Source: Rotaria socialis
Lineage: Eukaryota; Rotifera; Eurotatoria; Philodinida; Philodinidae
Length of the DNA stretch: 64,000 nucleotides
Direction: 5' to 3'
Assembly: GCA_905331475.1 (NCBI GenBank)
Contig: CAJNYU010001982.1
Location: 62,001-126,000, forward strand
Positions 23,911 through 34,714 of this stretch are shown one piece after another. Under the pieces are notes generated by a model. That model did not search any database, was not told the origin of the DNA, and saw nothing but the letters and a program-made list of their open reading frames with translations. Each line of letters starts with the position of its first letter. Positions within the stretch are counted from its first letter, which is position 1. A program made the translations under genes and the position numbers.

Positions 23911-25093
23911 GTTGGTTTGGACTATTTACTGTCGCGATTGAATGCATCACAAAAATTAGTTGTTCATATACGACGAACTCCGAATTACAATGATACTATT
24001 GATATTACGGTATCGGACAATTCTGATGATTGTGAGCTATTTCTTTTTTCATTCTAATACCAAATAGTGATTGAACATAATGAAAGAAAGATTCAAGCAT
24101 GTTTTCCGTTCATTGTTCTCTTAGTTAATGCTTTTGGAAAATTTTCAAATATTCTATAGTATTTATAGTACTTCTCGTTGACTTTTATCAGTAGTGTTTT
24201 TAAAGGAAGTACTATGTGGAGAAAAACTGATTTTTAGTAAATTGAGAAGACAATACAAATTCGATTATTTTCAACGTTAATGGGTCTTTTTTCTCTAAAC
24301 AGCAAATACTAAAAACAGTTGATTATTGTTTGTTTAAAAAATAAATTCAGTAGAATATTTTATATATATATATAGAAAAAGACATTGTTTACTGAGAAAA
24401 TCTCATAGATCAAAGCAATCAGACAGGATTTATTATGTTTGTTTGCTTTTTTTCTCTCTAGCTGATCAACCTAATCCACTACAAGTACCTGAAATAATAA
24501 TTGTTATTTCTGTACTATTATTATGGTGTGTTTCGATTATTATTTTTATTCGCCATTCAGAATTATTACGTATTCGTCATCGTGATTTACCAACACGTCG
24601 TACTATAGAACCGCCAATAAGTTTAAATCGTGTAACATCTGTCAAACGTACGAGCGACATGTTTATTCATTCGAAGTCACGAATGTCATCAGCGAGTATT
24701 GTCACACCAGTATTAAGTCGCAATAGACTTAGTGGATGTATACAAAGTGAAAAAATGGAAACAATTTCATTATCAATTCCACTAGTACCACGGAAACGAC
24801 GAAGTGCGCATTCATTTGATTTAAATTCATTACTACTTACAAAATGTTCTTTTGATAAAAGGGAAGATAAAGAACTTCTACTTCATCCATATCATATTCC
24901 ATCGGAAGTTAAACATAGTTTACTTGATTTACATCGTAAGAGTATCGATAGTGTACATAGAAAAAGTACGGGTAATCTACCATTAACAAAACGCTCAATA
25001 TTTCATTCAACAAATGATGTATCGAAACGAAGAAATTTTATCAATCAATCTTTGATGATGAAAAAAATGAGTTCACAAGATCTACCCGTATAA
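23911..25093 (+). CDS. Single-pass membrane protein with basic cytoplasmic tail (5' end unresolved)
   Basis: Exon 23911-24031 is preceded by AATAG and followed by GTGAGC, and joins 24462-25093 in phase (SDNSDD|SDQPNP). The first exon encodes extracellular-looking sequence (VVHIRRTPNYNDTIDITVSD). The second starts QPNPLQVPEIIIVISVLLLW and continues CVSIIIFIRHS, a 22-residue transmembrane helix with a positively charged stop-transfer (RHSELLRIRHR), placing the long tail inside. The tail, about 180 residues, is rich in Arg, Lys and Ser with repeated basic-Ser motifs (RKRRSAHS, HRKSIDSVHRKS, TKRSIF), which look like basophilic kinase sites, and it ends in QDLPV*. The frame before the first exon contains a stop, so a spliced upstream part with the signal peptide must exist. 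The family is not recognised. Confidence 0.65.
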
Positions 25094-25576
25094 ATTTTAT
25101 TTTAATCGAAATAGAAGTGTAAAATAATTATTTAATGAAAATGTTTAGTGTTTAATGGGTTCACTATGTAAAATTCAAATTTTTGAAGATGATGTGTTTT
25201 TTCCAATTATAAATGATTAAGATTTTATTTTGTACATTGGCAGAAAGCTCATCATTATTTCTGCACACAACCTTTGAGATTCTTCTTTTGTTCTTCTTGT
25301 TGTTGTTGTTGTTTGGTAAATACATTAATTTAAATGATTACATTTATAAATTATTTATTTGAATGAATTTTATGATGAAACATCTGGTTGATTGCTGTAT
25401 CTGTGTGTTTCTATGAATAGTTAAAGATATTTTTTTCTAGAGATTATGAATATTTTGATTAACTATATTTTAGAAAAATTACTAATTATGAATTCAGTGT
25501 TTGAAATGAAGCCATGTATGCATGAGAACACTACTTTAAAAGCGCTCGTTTTAATTTTTAATGCGCTGCGAAGCAA

Positions 25577-25765
25577 AGCATTTATGTAGTGAGCCGCGAG
25601 CTTTTAATGCGATGTGAAGCAGGCCCTAATCCACTCTTCCCCGACGACTCCCCGGGGCAAGGGAGAAAAAACTCATTCAGACATTTCATGGCATTCCCAG
25701 CCATTTCTATCCATTCGCAACCATTCGCAACCATTCCAATACATTCATATCCATTCCTAGCTATT
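25577..25765. repeat. GC-richer repeat with tandem CCATTC-type 10-bp units
   Basis: This segment contrasts with the AT-rich surroundings. It contains CCCCGACGACTCCCCGGGGC (25641 on) and then a run of about eight 10-11 bp units of the type CCATTCgcaa/CCATTCcaat/ACATTCatat (about 25684-25765). Its first part (AAGCATTTATGTAGTGAGCC) recurs in direct orientation near 27966, and its GACTCCCCGG-CAAGGG part recurs in inverted orientation at 27675-27717. Likely a mobile-element end or satellite-like fragment. Confidence 0.6.
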
Positions 25766-26760
25766 CTAAAGTTTTCTCAAATAGGGATGGACCATTTTTC
25801 TTAATGAGACTTTGAAGTAGTGTCAGTTAACATGAAACGTGAGATGTTTTTTTCTTCTCAACGCTTCATACTTGTAATTTATTGTTAATTGATGATATTG
25901 AACTTAATTTAAAATTAATGTCAATGGTCCACCCCTACTCTCACGTATTGTTATCTTTCATAAATTACTGTATCTGTCTTTAGGACCTTGCCATTTTCTA
26001 ACGGTTATAGCTTTTAATTGAAGTCGATTTGCATAATGTTAAACTTAGTTAACGCATATTCATAAGTAGTAGCATTAATCATTGAAAATCAATAGATTTT
26101 CATTGATTGAAAACTGCGCATTATCCGAATTCAAGTACTTAAAAAATATGGATGAAATGGAAAAAATTCATTTGAGATGCGGAGTACTTTTACTCTAAAC
26201 GTACAGCAGGGATATGATCCTAGGTCTCGAAAAGCATTTTGTTTTTCTTGAGCAAAGTGATTGTACCTTTTTGATGATCAATTTTCAAAAAATTTGGAAC
26301 TCTCCTTAACTCTGACTAATTTTGTAAGAATCCTCTGATCAATCCCTTAAGTCATTGAAAGTCTTGCTCTCATCTAACCTTGGCAACCAGCGATATCCGT
26401 GATCCCGAATTATTCTAAATCATCCCCATTTGTACATATTGAATGACTACTTTTTCTATAATATTCAAGTAGCTTTCAAGGATAAGAAGAATCATATAAA
26501 GCAGACTAGTTACATAGATGTTTTACATTCAATTTGATTTCAATAGTATTCAGTTAATTCGAAAACAAAAACATTCATTTAATAGTATTATTGAAATAGT
26601 CACCTAGCTGAACGATCAACCGAATTCTTTACTATCTGTTTCCCTTTATGCTTGGAATCAATTTTCTAAACACTTTGTCCATTTTGCTCTTTACAATAGC
26701 TAATCTATCTATGCATGCATATTTAGTCGAAAAAGTACATTTTTGTGAAAGTACTGACTA

Positions 26761-27355
26761 GTGAGCTTCCCAAGATGAACCCCACGGATTCCAATGAACT
26801 TCCGCCCATGATACTGCACGATATTATAGTAAAAATACCAAAAGACTTTGAATACATTGCACTGTCTTGAAAAGTTATGCTCATTTTACAGATTTTCTCG
26901 GCTTTTGAGTTACCAGAAAGTGAAATAATCGGATTTTGCTCAGAAATTTTATTAATACATAGGTCGACTGAACACTAAGACACCATGAAAATTTTAGCAA
27001 TAACAAATGTGTTCTTCGAAATATACTCACTTTTTGAAGCATAGGCCCTTTTTTCAAAACCACTAGGCAATCGAACTTTTTCGAAGGAATAAATTTAAAA
27101 GAATAAATTTATTATTGTTAAAAGTTTCATAGTGTTTTAGTGTTTAGTCTGTCTATGTATTAACAAAATTTCTGAGCAAAATCCGATTATTTCACTTTCT
27201 GGTAACTCAAAAGAAAAGAAAATCTCAAAAATGCGCGTAACTTTTGAAGAAAATACTAAGCACTCGAAATAGTGCAATCGTTTCACTAGAGAACATCATG
27301 CAGTGCCCGTGGGCAAAAATTCATTAGAATCCGTGAGGGTCAGCTTGGGAGGCTC
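26761..27355. repeat. Long imperfect foldback (inverted repeat) element, about 600 bp
   Basis: The arms are about 26761-27000 and 27120-27355. Positions 26904-26950 and 27165-27211 are exact reverse complements over 47 bp (TTTGAGTTACCAGAAAGTGA at the left end of the stem). The outer parts also pair with mismatches: GAGCTTCCCAAGATGAACCC on the left against GGGTCAGCTTGGGAGGCTCC on the right. The central loop is about 120 bp. There is no convincing ORF; the frame at 26881-27063 minus is a by-product of the arm. It is probably a foldback transposon or the remains of two head-to-head copies of one repeat. Confidence 0.75.
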
Positions 27356-27639
27356 CATCATGAATTGATTCTTTTAAAATACTATTTTATCAACGTAATG
27401 ATGGATCTCTTTGTTAGTAATTACTTGTAATTATGAATATGACAAATGTTCATGCGTGTCAGTAACAACACAATGTGATGAAGATGAATAAAGTCTCATA
27501 CATATTGGGAAACGATTACACTATTCTCAACAGGGTTCCTTTAGTCAGAGCACTTCGACAATAACGATAATCAAGTTTCTAATGAATTTTAAATTTTTTG
27601 CATAATTTTAACTACTTCAAGACACTAATTCATAGCGAT

Positions 27640-27995
27640 TCATTGAAAGCCATTCCGAGCCATTCGAATGGCTAGGAATGAGTTTTCCCCTTGCTCCGGG
27701 GAGTCCCCGTAAAACAATGAAACCCCTGGGGAGTCACTGCCGTGAGCCTCCGAAGGCTTGTCAGAGGAGAATTGATGAGATATCTAAATCAAATAAAAAC
27801 TCTTTTACTTTTTTATATTTAAAAAATTAAGAAGAATTTATTAGTAATTAGATATTTCATCTATTTTCTCCAAGCAACTCCCAGCGGAGTCCCCAGGGAG
27901 TTCCGCAAAAACGACGAAATCCCTAGGGACTCCCTGGAGATTCTTCTAGGAAGAGTTGACTAGGGGAAGCATTTCTGTAGTCCGTCGCGAGTTTT
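27640..27995. repeat. Repeat cluster with GGGGAGTCCC motifs
   Basis: Two blocks (27640-27740 and 27880-27995) carry short GC-rich inverted motifs such as CTCCGGGGAGTCCCCG and GGAGTCCCCAGGGAGTTCC. The first block is an inverted copy of 25637-25700, and the second ends in a direct copy of 25577-25605. The two blocks therefore look like related repeat ends that flank the foldback element at 26761-27355. No coding capacity is evident. Confidence 0.55.
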
Positions 27996-27999
27996 TTTT

Positions 28000-29387
28000 C
28001 TTTTTTACTTCAGATCGTACGCATCGTTTTCGTCGTTTTGTAACTCGATGATCTCGAGAACCGGAAATCGTAGAAAAGTGGTTAAAACGTGAGATCGAAG
28101 AGTATCAAGATCGAACTTCTAACACTTGTTTTCGAATCTTCAGTCTGAAGCTCCATTCACTCACAAATGTAGTTCCAAAATGACGAAACTGAAAGAAATA
28201 TAAGAAGAGATGATTAAAATGACGTCATCAACATATGTTAGCGACTATCATACAGTTTTGAGCCAGCAGTTAAAAAGAAATAAAATCTAAAGAAAACTTT
28301 GCACTTACCTCCATTTTTCTACTCTTGATGCAAAATGCAGTAAAAAGCGAATAATTCTTATTCGATTCACCTGAAACAATTTCCAAATGTGCAAACAACT
28401 AAATGTCTTGTACACGACTTTCTCATGAAACTTTTCGATTTCATAATCAAAGTTACACTATATTAGCCACGACCTCACAAGAAATTGATAACAGACCACA
28501 CAACAGAACAACTGATATACGACTTGAAGATCACAATTCTAAATTTCACAATCGCAGCGTATATCTGTGATCTGCTGAGCATTTAAAATTATAGGTAGGA
28601 AGCAACCATGTTATAGATGTTGAGAATTTTTAACTATCCGTAGGGTAGAAAGTAAATGTCTAATTTCTTTTGGAAAAATCAGATATCAGCGATCAGATAT
28701 TTCGTAAAAACTGGCATCAATTTGAGATTTGTCATGACCTCTCTAGAGTCACAAATAATCTCATCTACAATGGTTTGAGCGTAGAAATAATAATTGATAA
28801 ATCAGTATGAACACCGTAATAGAATTAACCATTGCTTTAAATAGGCGATTCGAATGGCATGTTTAGCTCTCTCAGATATATTTATCGAACTCAGGAATCG
28901 AACAGCTCTGTTACAGTAGTTTTTTGTTTTCATCAAATCTATTCATTCAAACGTTGATGTTTAACGAAAATTATATTGTCATCGCAACCACCATAGCATC
29001 TGTTTGTTTTGTTTTGTATTAATCATGGCTAAAAATCTGATAGTCAGTTGAAGTAACCATAGTTCACAATATACTGGATGTAAAAGTTAATTTGGGAAAA
29101 TTCGACTTTTCTAAAAAGATTTTTACTGATTACAAGCAAATATTCGAAAAGTGCTTTAGACAAGTGCCAACTGGCTATATTCGCTGAACTGAAGAATAGA
29201 GTGATTGTTGATAGATGTCGTTATATATCTATTAAGAACCTGCTGTATATTCCCGTTAGTGGCTGATAAGTGTCATTTTACTGGTTGTTTCCTTCCCATC
29301 CTTGAATAAAACAACTTTTACAATCATCTAGTTCTAATAATAATATACAATGTTTTAAACGAAGTGTACCGCATCAATACACAGATC
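28000..29387. other. Intergenic and upstream region of the mitochondrial carrier gene
   Basis: AT-rich sequence with no exon-like segments that I can support. Promoter elements for the carrier gene are expected in the last few hundred bases, but I see no distinctive TATA or initiator and do not name one. Confidence 0.4.
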
Positions 29388-29402
29388 ATGCCATGGTTGT
29401 GA
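29388..29402 (+). promoter_or_regulatory. Minimal upstream ORF overlapping the carrier start
   Basis: ATG at 29388 opens a four-codon frame (M-P-W-L) that ends with TGA at 29400-29402, overlapping the main ATG at 29393 in a different frame. If the transcript includes it, ribosomes would have to leaky-scan or reinitiate. The context of the main start (GCCATGG) is closer to the animal consensus than that of the uORF. Confidence 0.4.
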
Positions 29403-30564
29403 GTCTTGCTGAATCCGAAACTACTGACTATAAATCATCTTCACAAATTCAAACGACTTCGAGAGAATCGTTTAATCCACATACAACGAAATGGTCAGAT
29501 GTTAACTTAGTTAAGTTTGGAGCTCTCATCACTGTTGCATCAACTATTGAAAATGCTGTCTTCTATCCGTGTGTATTTTTCTTTTGTATTTTCTTTACAA
29601 TTATTCTCATTTAGCTATATTTAAACGTGAATAATTCTCTTAAATAGGTTTTATGTTCTTAAAACACGTGAGCAAAGTGATCGTCGCAATCTATCACTGT
29701 TAAAATCATTCCGATGTCATCTCTCTGCTACTCTATCAAAATCAAATAATAGCAAAGGCCCTTCTTTATTTCGTGGCTTCTGGTTCTCAAACATGACGAG
29801 TATACCAGCATATGGAATTTATTTAGGTATTTATCTGTCTTCTAAAGATCAACTTAATGCATCTGCAAATGTTTCGGCTCAATTTTATGCGCCATTCATT
29901 GCTGGTGCTCTTGGTAAATAAACATATTTATGTATTTCATTTGTTGATCTTTTATGGATTTAATTTAGCTGATGTTGTAAGTCTTTTATTCTACGTACCA
30001 AGTGATGTTATTGTACAACGTCTACAAATAGCTAATAGTCCATATAAATCATCGTTAGATGCTGTCCGTAAAATCTATAAATGTGACGGTATGAAAGGGT
30101 ATTATCGAGGTCTTGGCGCAACATTTATTGTCAGTATACTTGCTTCATCGATGTGGTGGACGGTCTATGAAAATATCAAACATTTTCTTTATCGTCCATC
30201 GATATTACCTTATTTCATATGGTCAAAATCATCGGATGATCAAACAGCTGAAATACATCGAATTCCACAATTTACAGCTGGTTTCATTGCTGGTACAGTT
30301 ACGTCGACTTGTGTTAATCCATTGGATGTAGTGAAAACACGTATTCAAACACAAAATATTCATACGTTAGGTACAACAGCGTCCACAATAATGTATAAAA
30401 ATATTTTTCATGGACTTAAATGTTTATGGCGTGAAGAAGGTGTAAATGGATTGCTCAGAGGTGTACTACCGAAATTAGCATCGAGAGGGCCACTGTCAGC
30501 TTTTAGTGCACTTGTATTTGAACTTGTGCTTTACTATTCAAGGGATGATCTTCATGCGTTTTAA
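29393..30564 (+). CDS. SLC25A44: Mitochondrial carrier, SLC25A44-like, 345 aa
   Basis: Three exons (29393-29568, 29648-29913, 29969-30564) sum to 1038 nt in phase; the introns are 79 and 55 bp. There are three carrier repeats. The first signature is YPFYVLKTREQ (Px[DE]xx[RK] with the acid replaced, as in vertebrate SLC25A44 YPFTLIRTR). The second is VPSDVIVQRLQ, followed by GYYRGLGATFI and MWWTVYENI (compare human VWWPFYH). The third is NPLDVVKTRIQTQ, followed by GLLRGVLPKLASRGPLSA. Hydrophobic helices and the G-x-x-G spacing fit the six-helix fold of the inner membrane. SLC25A44 transports branched-chain amino acids into mitochondria in mammals; whether the substrate is the same here is inferred. 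The final exon holds two thirds of the protein. Confidence 0.92.
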
Positions 30565-31938
30565 TGTGATTTTTTTCATATATTTATTTATTAGTGAAAT
30601 TATATTGTCAAAGATAAATATATCTTTAGTATTTTTGAATTTACGATACGTAGATAGATATATTTAATACTTCATAAAACTATTCGACGATATAGTCAAA
30701 ATAAAAATTAAAACTATATCGGACCTAAAAATTGATCGCATAGAATTAATTTCGACATTTTCTTAAATGATATTTTGCATTTAAGAGAAGTCTTACCAGG
30801 ATCGTTTCTCTTGAAATTTTGAATAAATAACATTTTCTCCATCTAAATTCCTATTCAAAGTCTTGGTAATAGTTAAAATCACGAAATAAAACTAGAATCT
30901 ATCCTGAATGAACAAATATCAAAGTTAGTTTAAAACGAAACGTAATTTTGTGCGAATACTAAGTAATTTTCAGGGTAATATTGAGCCGATATCATTGGTC
31001 AATTTAGTTTTTCAAACATCGCTTTATATCTAGTTATATAATGTAGATTTGTCGAGAACGACAAGAAATACGTTTTACACTGATGATGTAACGCATGAAC
31101 TGCTCTTTAAAATTACCGTTCATTGACAAATGACCGTGACGTAGAAAACGTGTTTTAAGAAATATGAAAAAATCGTCTTAATCAACCAAGCCTATATTGA
31201 AATCAAAATTTGACTAAAGCTTTTGTTCATTTAAATTATAAAGTTTTGATTATCAAATCGAAATTTATCATCAGCTGTTGTAGTTTCTCATCAAGTCGAA
31301 TTGTAACACGAGAGTAACCTGTCGAAGATGAATTTAAACGAAAAACAAAACTCTGTTATTCAACTCTGATGTCAGAGTAGACTTCTTCAATCAAGATTAC
31401 TGTCTTGGATATTTTTAATTGTGTTTTTCATATGCCAGAATCGTCATGTTCTATTTCCTTTTCTTTTGAACCAAGTATGAAAACAACTAAGCAAAAGAAA
31501 TTTCCTAATCGATTATAGCCATTTATTTAACAACGATTCTATTTTTCTTATGAGAAGGTAGTTGGAAAACAGCTTTACTTGATGCGACAACGAAAGTATC
31601 TATCACAAGGTATTTCGGAGAAATAGACATGAACAACAACATATCTATGAGACAATGTATTACTGCAAGTTCTACAAAAATAAAATAAGGGTCATTAATT
31701 TACTGCGTCTTCTATTCAAATCTGAAAATAAATATTTCCTTTTCTTCATACATTTTGCTGTACAATACGATTTTGTTTTACGGTATAAGCTTCATTTACT
31801 TGGCAGCAATATAAATTGAAATCTACTATGTAGATGTGAAATGTATAAACAAAAACAAAACATTTCTTTAGATCAATGAATGAAAACAAAATCTATGAGG
31901 TCAATAGGCTAAAATCCTTTGATGTAGATAAACGGGCA
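30565..31938. other. Intergenic, no gene seen
   Basis: AT-rich spacer downstream of the carrier gene. AATAAA-like signals occur within the first 150 bp (for example around 30700), which would serve as its polyadenylation region. No other supported feature was found before the foldback element at 31939. Confidence 0.45.
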
Positions 31939-32515
31939 TCTCGATTCGGTCTTTTCTCATATCGGTCCCTTGCAAGCATGTCTTATTTGGGTCCTTCTCA
32001 CTTTGGTCCCTCTCTTTTGCACGTGATGTTTTCACTAGAAAAAAAAATAACGGAAGATATTAATGCTCAACTTCGTACTCTTCTTTATGATCATAATATA
32101 GGTAAAATTACGGGTTTAGAGTTGGCAATTTTATGTGGAAAAACAGTAAAAACAGAGCCAATAAAATAGAAAATTCTTTTCTTCGTGTCTAAAGTAATAT
32201 CTTTATTTTTTATGTATTATTTCTGTCTCTGATATTAGTCTTATTCATTGTATACANAAATAGAAAATTCTTTTCTTCGTGTCTAAAGTAATATCTTTAT
32301 TTTTTATGTATTATTTCTCTCTCTGATATTAGTCTTATTCATTGTATACATGATGACTATTCAAATATATCCAATAAAATTATATCTCTCTATTAACTAT
32401 GAAGTGGGGACCTAAGTGAGACATCATTATTTATATCCTGATTATTATAGGACCCAAATAAGACATGTTTGCAAGGGACCGATATGAGAAAGGACCCATT
32501 GGGACCGAACCGAGA
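31939..32515. mobile_element. Foldback/MITE-like element with GGTCC-rich terminal inverted repeats
   Basis: The left arm, about 31939-32012, contains TTTCTCATATCGGTCCCTTG and GCATGTCTTATTTGGGTCC. The right arm, about 32405-32515, carries the same words on the opposite strand (CAAGGGACCGATATGAGAAA). The arms are about 75-110 bp with small indels and mismatches. The interior is about 390 bp with no transposase; an ORF at 31876-32169 starts outside and runs through the left arm, so I treat it as fortuitous. The target duplication is not clear. The interior contains the duplicated segment and the single N described separately. Confidence 0.65.
32165..32350. repeat. Near-perfect tandem duplication of about 90 bp around an N
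   Basis: The segment starting AAATAGAAAATTCTTTTCTT ends in GTATACA at 32256. After an N at 32257 the same segment begins again and runs to GTATACA at 32350. The copies differ at one base (CTGTCTC versus CTCTCTC). A single N exactly at the junction is the signature of a scaffolding or gap-filling join, so the duplication may not exist in the genome. Confidence 0.8.
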
Positions 32516-32857
32516 GTAATCCAGTTTTAGGAGATAATTATTTCAATATAGCGAGCAAACACTATTGATTTTAATATTTTTCGCAGAACTCAAGAAGCAT
32601 AATTCTATCATTTCATTGTGTCTACTGATTCTACAAATAAAATAAAATAAAAATATAATTTCTATTTTAATTATTCATTTATTTACTATCACAAATTTGC
32701 TTGTTCTTACCATATGTTTTAAAGAAAAATAAAAACAATAAAATGAATATATTAGCAAGAAAATAGAATGCATTTATTTAACAGATTTTTTTTTCTTTTG
32801 AAACGCAACAAAAATAATATTATTAACTATAAAAACAAAAGATCTCTAAAAAAACAG

Positions 32858-32955
32858 TTAACCCTTTCCGGCCCGCTGTTTGGAAATTGCCGTACCCCCC
32901 CCCTCCCCTAGGGGAAAATGTTGCCATATGGCAACACGGGGCCGGAAAGGGTTAA
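32858..32955. mobile_element. piggyBac-type MITE, 98 bp including TTAA sites
   Basis: Both ends are TTAA followed by the same inverted sequence: TTAACCCTTTCCGGCCC on the left and its reverse complement (GGGCCGGAAAGGGTTAA) on the right. TTAA target duplication plus a terminal repeat starting CCC is the piggyBac superfamily signature. The interior is GC-rich and holds a C run, CCCCTAGGGG and the palindrome TTGCCATATGGCAA. It has no coding capacity. It lies 5 bp beyond the stop codon of the SLC46-like gene, inside its 3' untranslated region. Confidence 0.85.
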
Positions 32956-32960
32956 CTGAT

Positions 32961-34714
32961 TCATTGAATCCTCTTTGAAGTTTTTGCCGGAAATCGAACA
33001 GCTTCTATACCAGCTGGTTCTATCATTGGCATATGATTGGGTATTAAAATTGGTTTACATTCTGTTATACGATGATCGCTTTCATCAGAAATGCGAATAG
33101 TCACTCGATATAAAATACAATTAAGAACTAATGGAATGACTCCAAGTACAGCTGCTAGTATTAATGTAAAATTCCTTGAGTAACTCACTGTAATTGAATA
33201 CAAATAATTGAAAAAAGAATTTCCAAAAACATTTAATATTGTATTTATTTCTGTAACAAATGTATAAGCGTTATTTATTTCGTTTGGTTCTAGCCATTTT
33301 GATATGATCGAATATGTTAATGAGCCTTGATATGAAGTAAATGGTGCTATAAATAAGCCTAAATATAGTTGCCAACTGTAGGATGCTTGAGCTACCCATA
33401 AAGCTGATATAATAAAAAATATATGAGACAAACAACAAATTGCAGCATCACCGAAACGTGTGTATGTGAAAAATTTCAGTCCAACAATACTTCCAACAGT
33501 CCAAATAATCGATGATACGGTATTGTAATAACCAATGTCGGTGGCTGAAAAGAAGTGTTTTGTTTTATTTCTATCTATTGCTATTTTCATGTATTTTAAA
33601 TGAAAATTTACCTGACCAACAAAATGGATAGTTAAGTTGAAACCATAAAAACGGAACACCAAATGATAATGAAGCCAAACAATGAAATGTGAATGCGACA
33701 AGCGTTATAATTAAACATATGGATCGCTTCCGTGAACGATTTGTATGTCGCGGAGAGAAAACCATGCATATATGTATTAATTGGTCATATTTAGTAGTCC
33801 TATTGTTACTATGATTATGACAATGGGAATTTATTGATAGAACAGGAGTGAGTGATTGAGGTCTCATATAAACATAAACAGCAAGTATTGTCATTAACTG
33901 AATGAATAAAGCTGCCCAATATAAATCAAGAAAGCCACGGTATTCAATCCAAAATCCAATTAGAAGTGAAGTTATTGCACCTATTCCTGTACACATAGCA
34001 CCAGTATGCAAAAATTTTGATGTTCTTTCTGATTCTTCTGTACTATCCGTAATGATCAAATTAAGAATAAAACTTGAAACATTACCACCACCAGCTAAAC
34101 TCGATAGGAATGCTGCAATATGCCACCAGTGATCGGCTAACTATCGATTGAAAGAAAAATAGTACTAATAATATATACATAGATTGTTCATGTAAAATAT
34201 TTATTCTTGCCTTATAATAAATAATAATTAACCAAATAGAATATTGTACAACATTACCGAACATAGTCAAAATAAGAACAAATTTTCGACCCAATTGATG
34301 TGTATATAAACCTAATATATAAGTCATAACAATTGTAGGTATACTAGATGCTACAGTTTGATAGAAAAATAAATTTGAAGATTTTTGTTGAGCCCATTGG
34401 TGTGCTGGTGCTGGCACTGATAGATCGTTACATTGATCAATTTTATCTTTTATTGTTGTATTAAATGTATTCGATAAGAACCAAAAATCAGAATTGAAAT
34501 CAATTGTTTCACTGTAAGATTCAAGGTAATAACGATAGATATATTGACCGATCGATGAAGCTAAGCAATAATAGATTGTCTAAAACAGATTTATTTCCAC
34601 GTTTTAATAAGCATTTCGAAAAAGAATTTAAAACCTTACTTGTAAACATAAAATAATTTCTACCAGATATGCGTGAAATAAGTGTCGCAATGAGAAACGA
34701 AATCGGATACGCAT
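32961..34714 (-). CDS. SLC46-family (proton-coupled folate transporter-like) MFS transporter
   Basis: Five exons join in phase. Exon 1 (ATG 34714) encodes MRIRFRFSLRHLFHAYLVEI and splices to TIYYCLASSIGQYIYRYYLE. An extracellular loop with Asn-linked sites (NTFNTT) and a conserved Cys (KIDQCNDL) follows, then the TM2-TM3 loop motif GLYTHQLGRKFVLI (MFS motif A-like). TM4-6 include LIITDSTEESERTSKFLHTG, where the SEExRT-type stretch is typical of SLC46. A Ser/His-rich central loop has HCHNHSNNRTTK. The second half (ATDIGYYNTVSSIIWTVGSI; KWLEPNEINNAYTFVTEINT) retains the EP motif of TM10. The C terminus is cytosolic and about 40 residues. SLC46 members import folates, cyclic dinucleotides or muropeptide-like solutes with protons; the substrate here is unknown. 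Confidence 0.85.

Noticed and set aside
31876..32169. 97-codon ORF
   Set aside because: It begins outside and reads through the left arm of the foldback element; the protein shows no family features.
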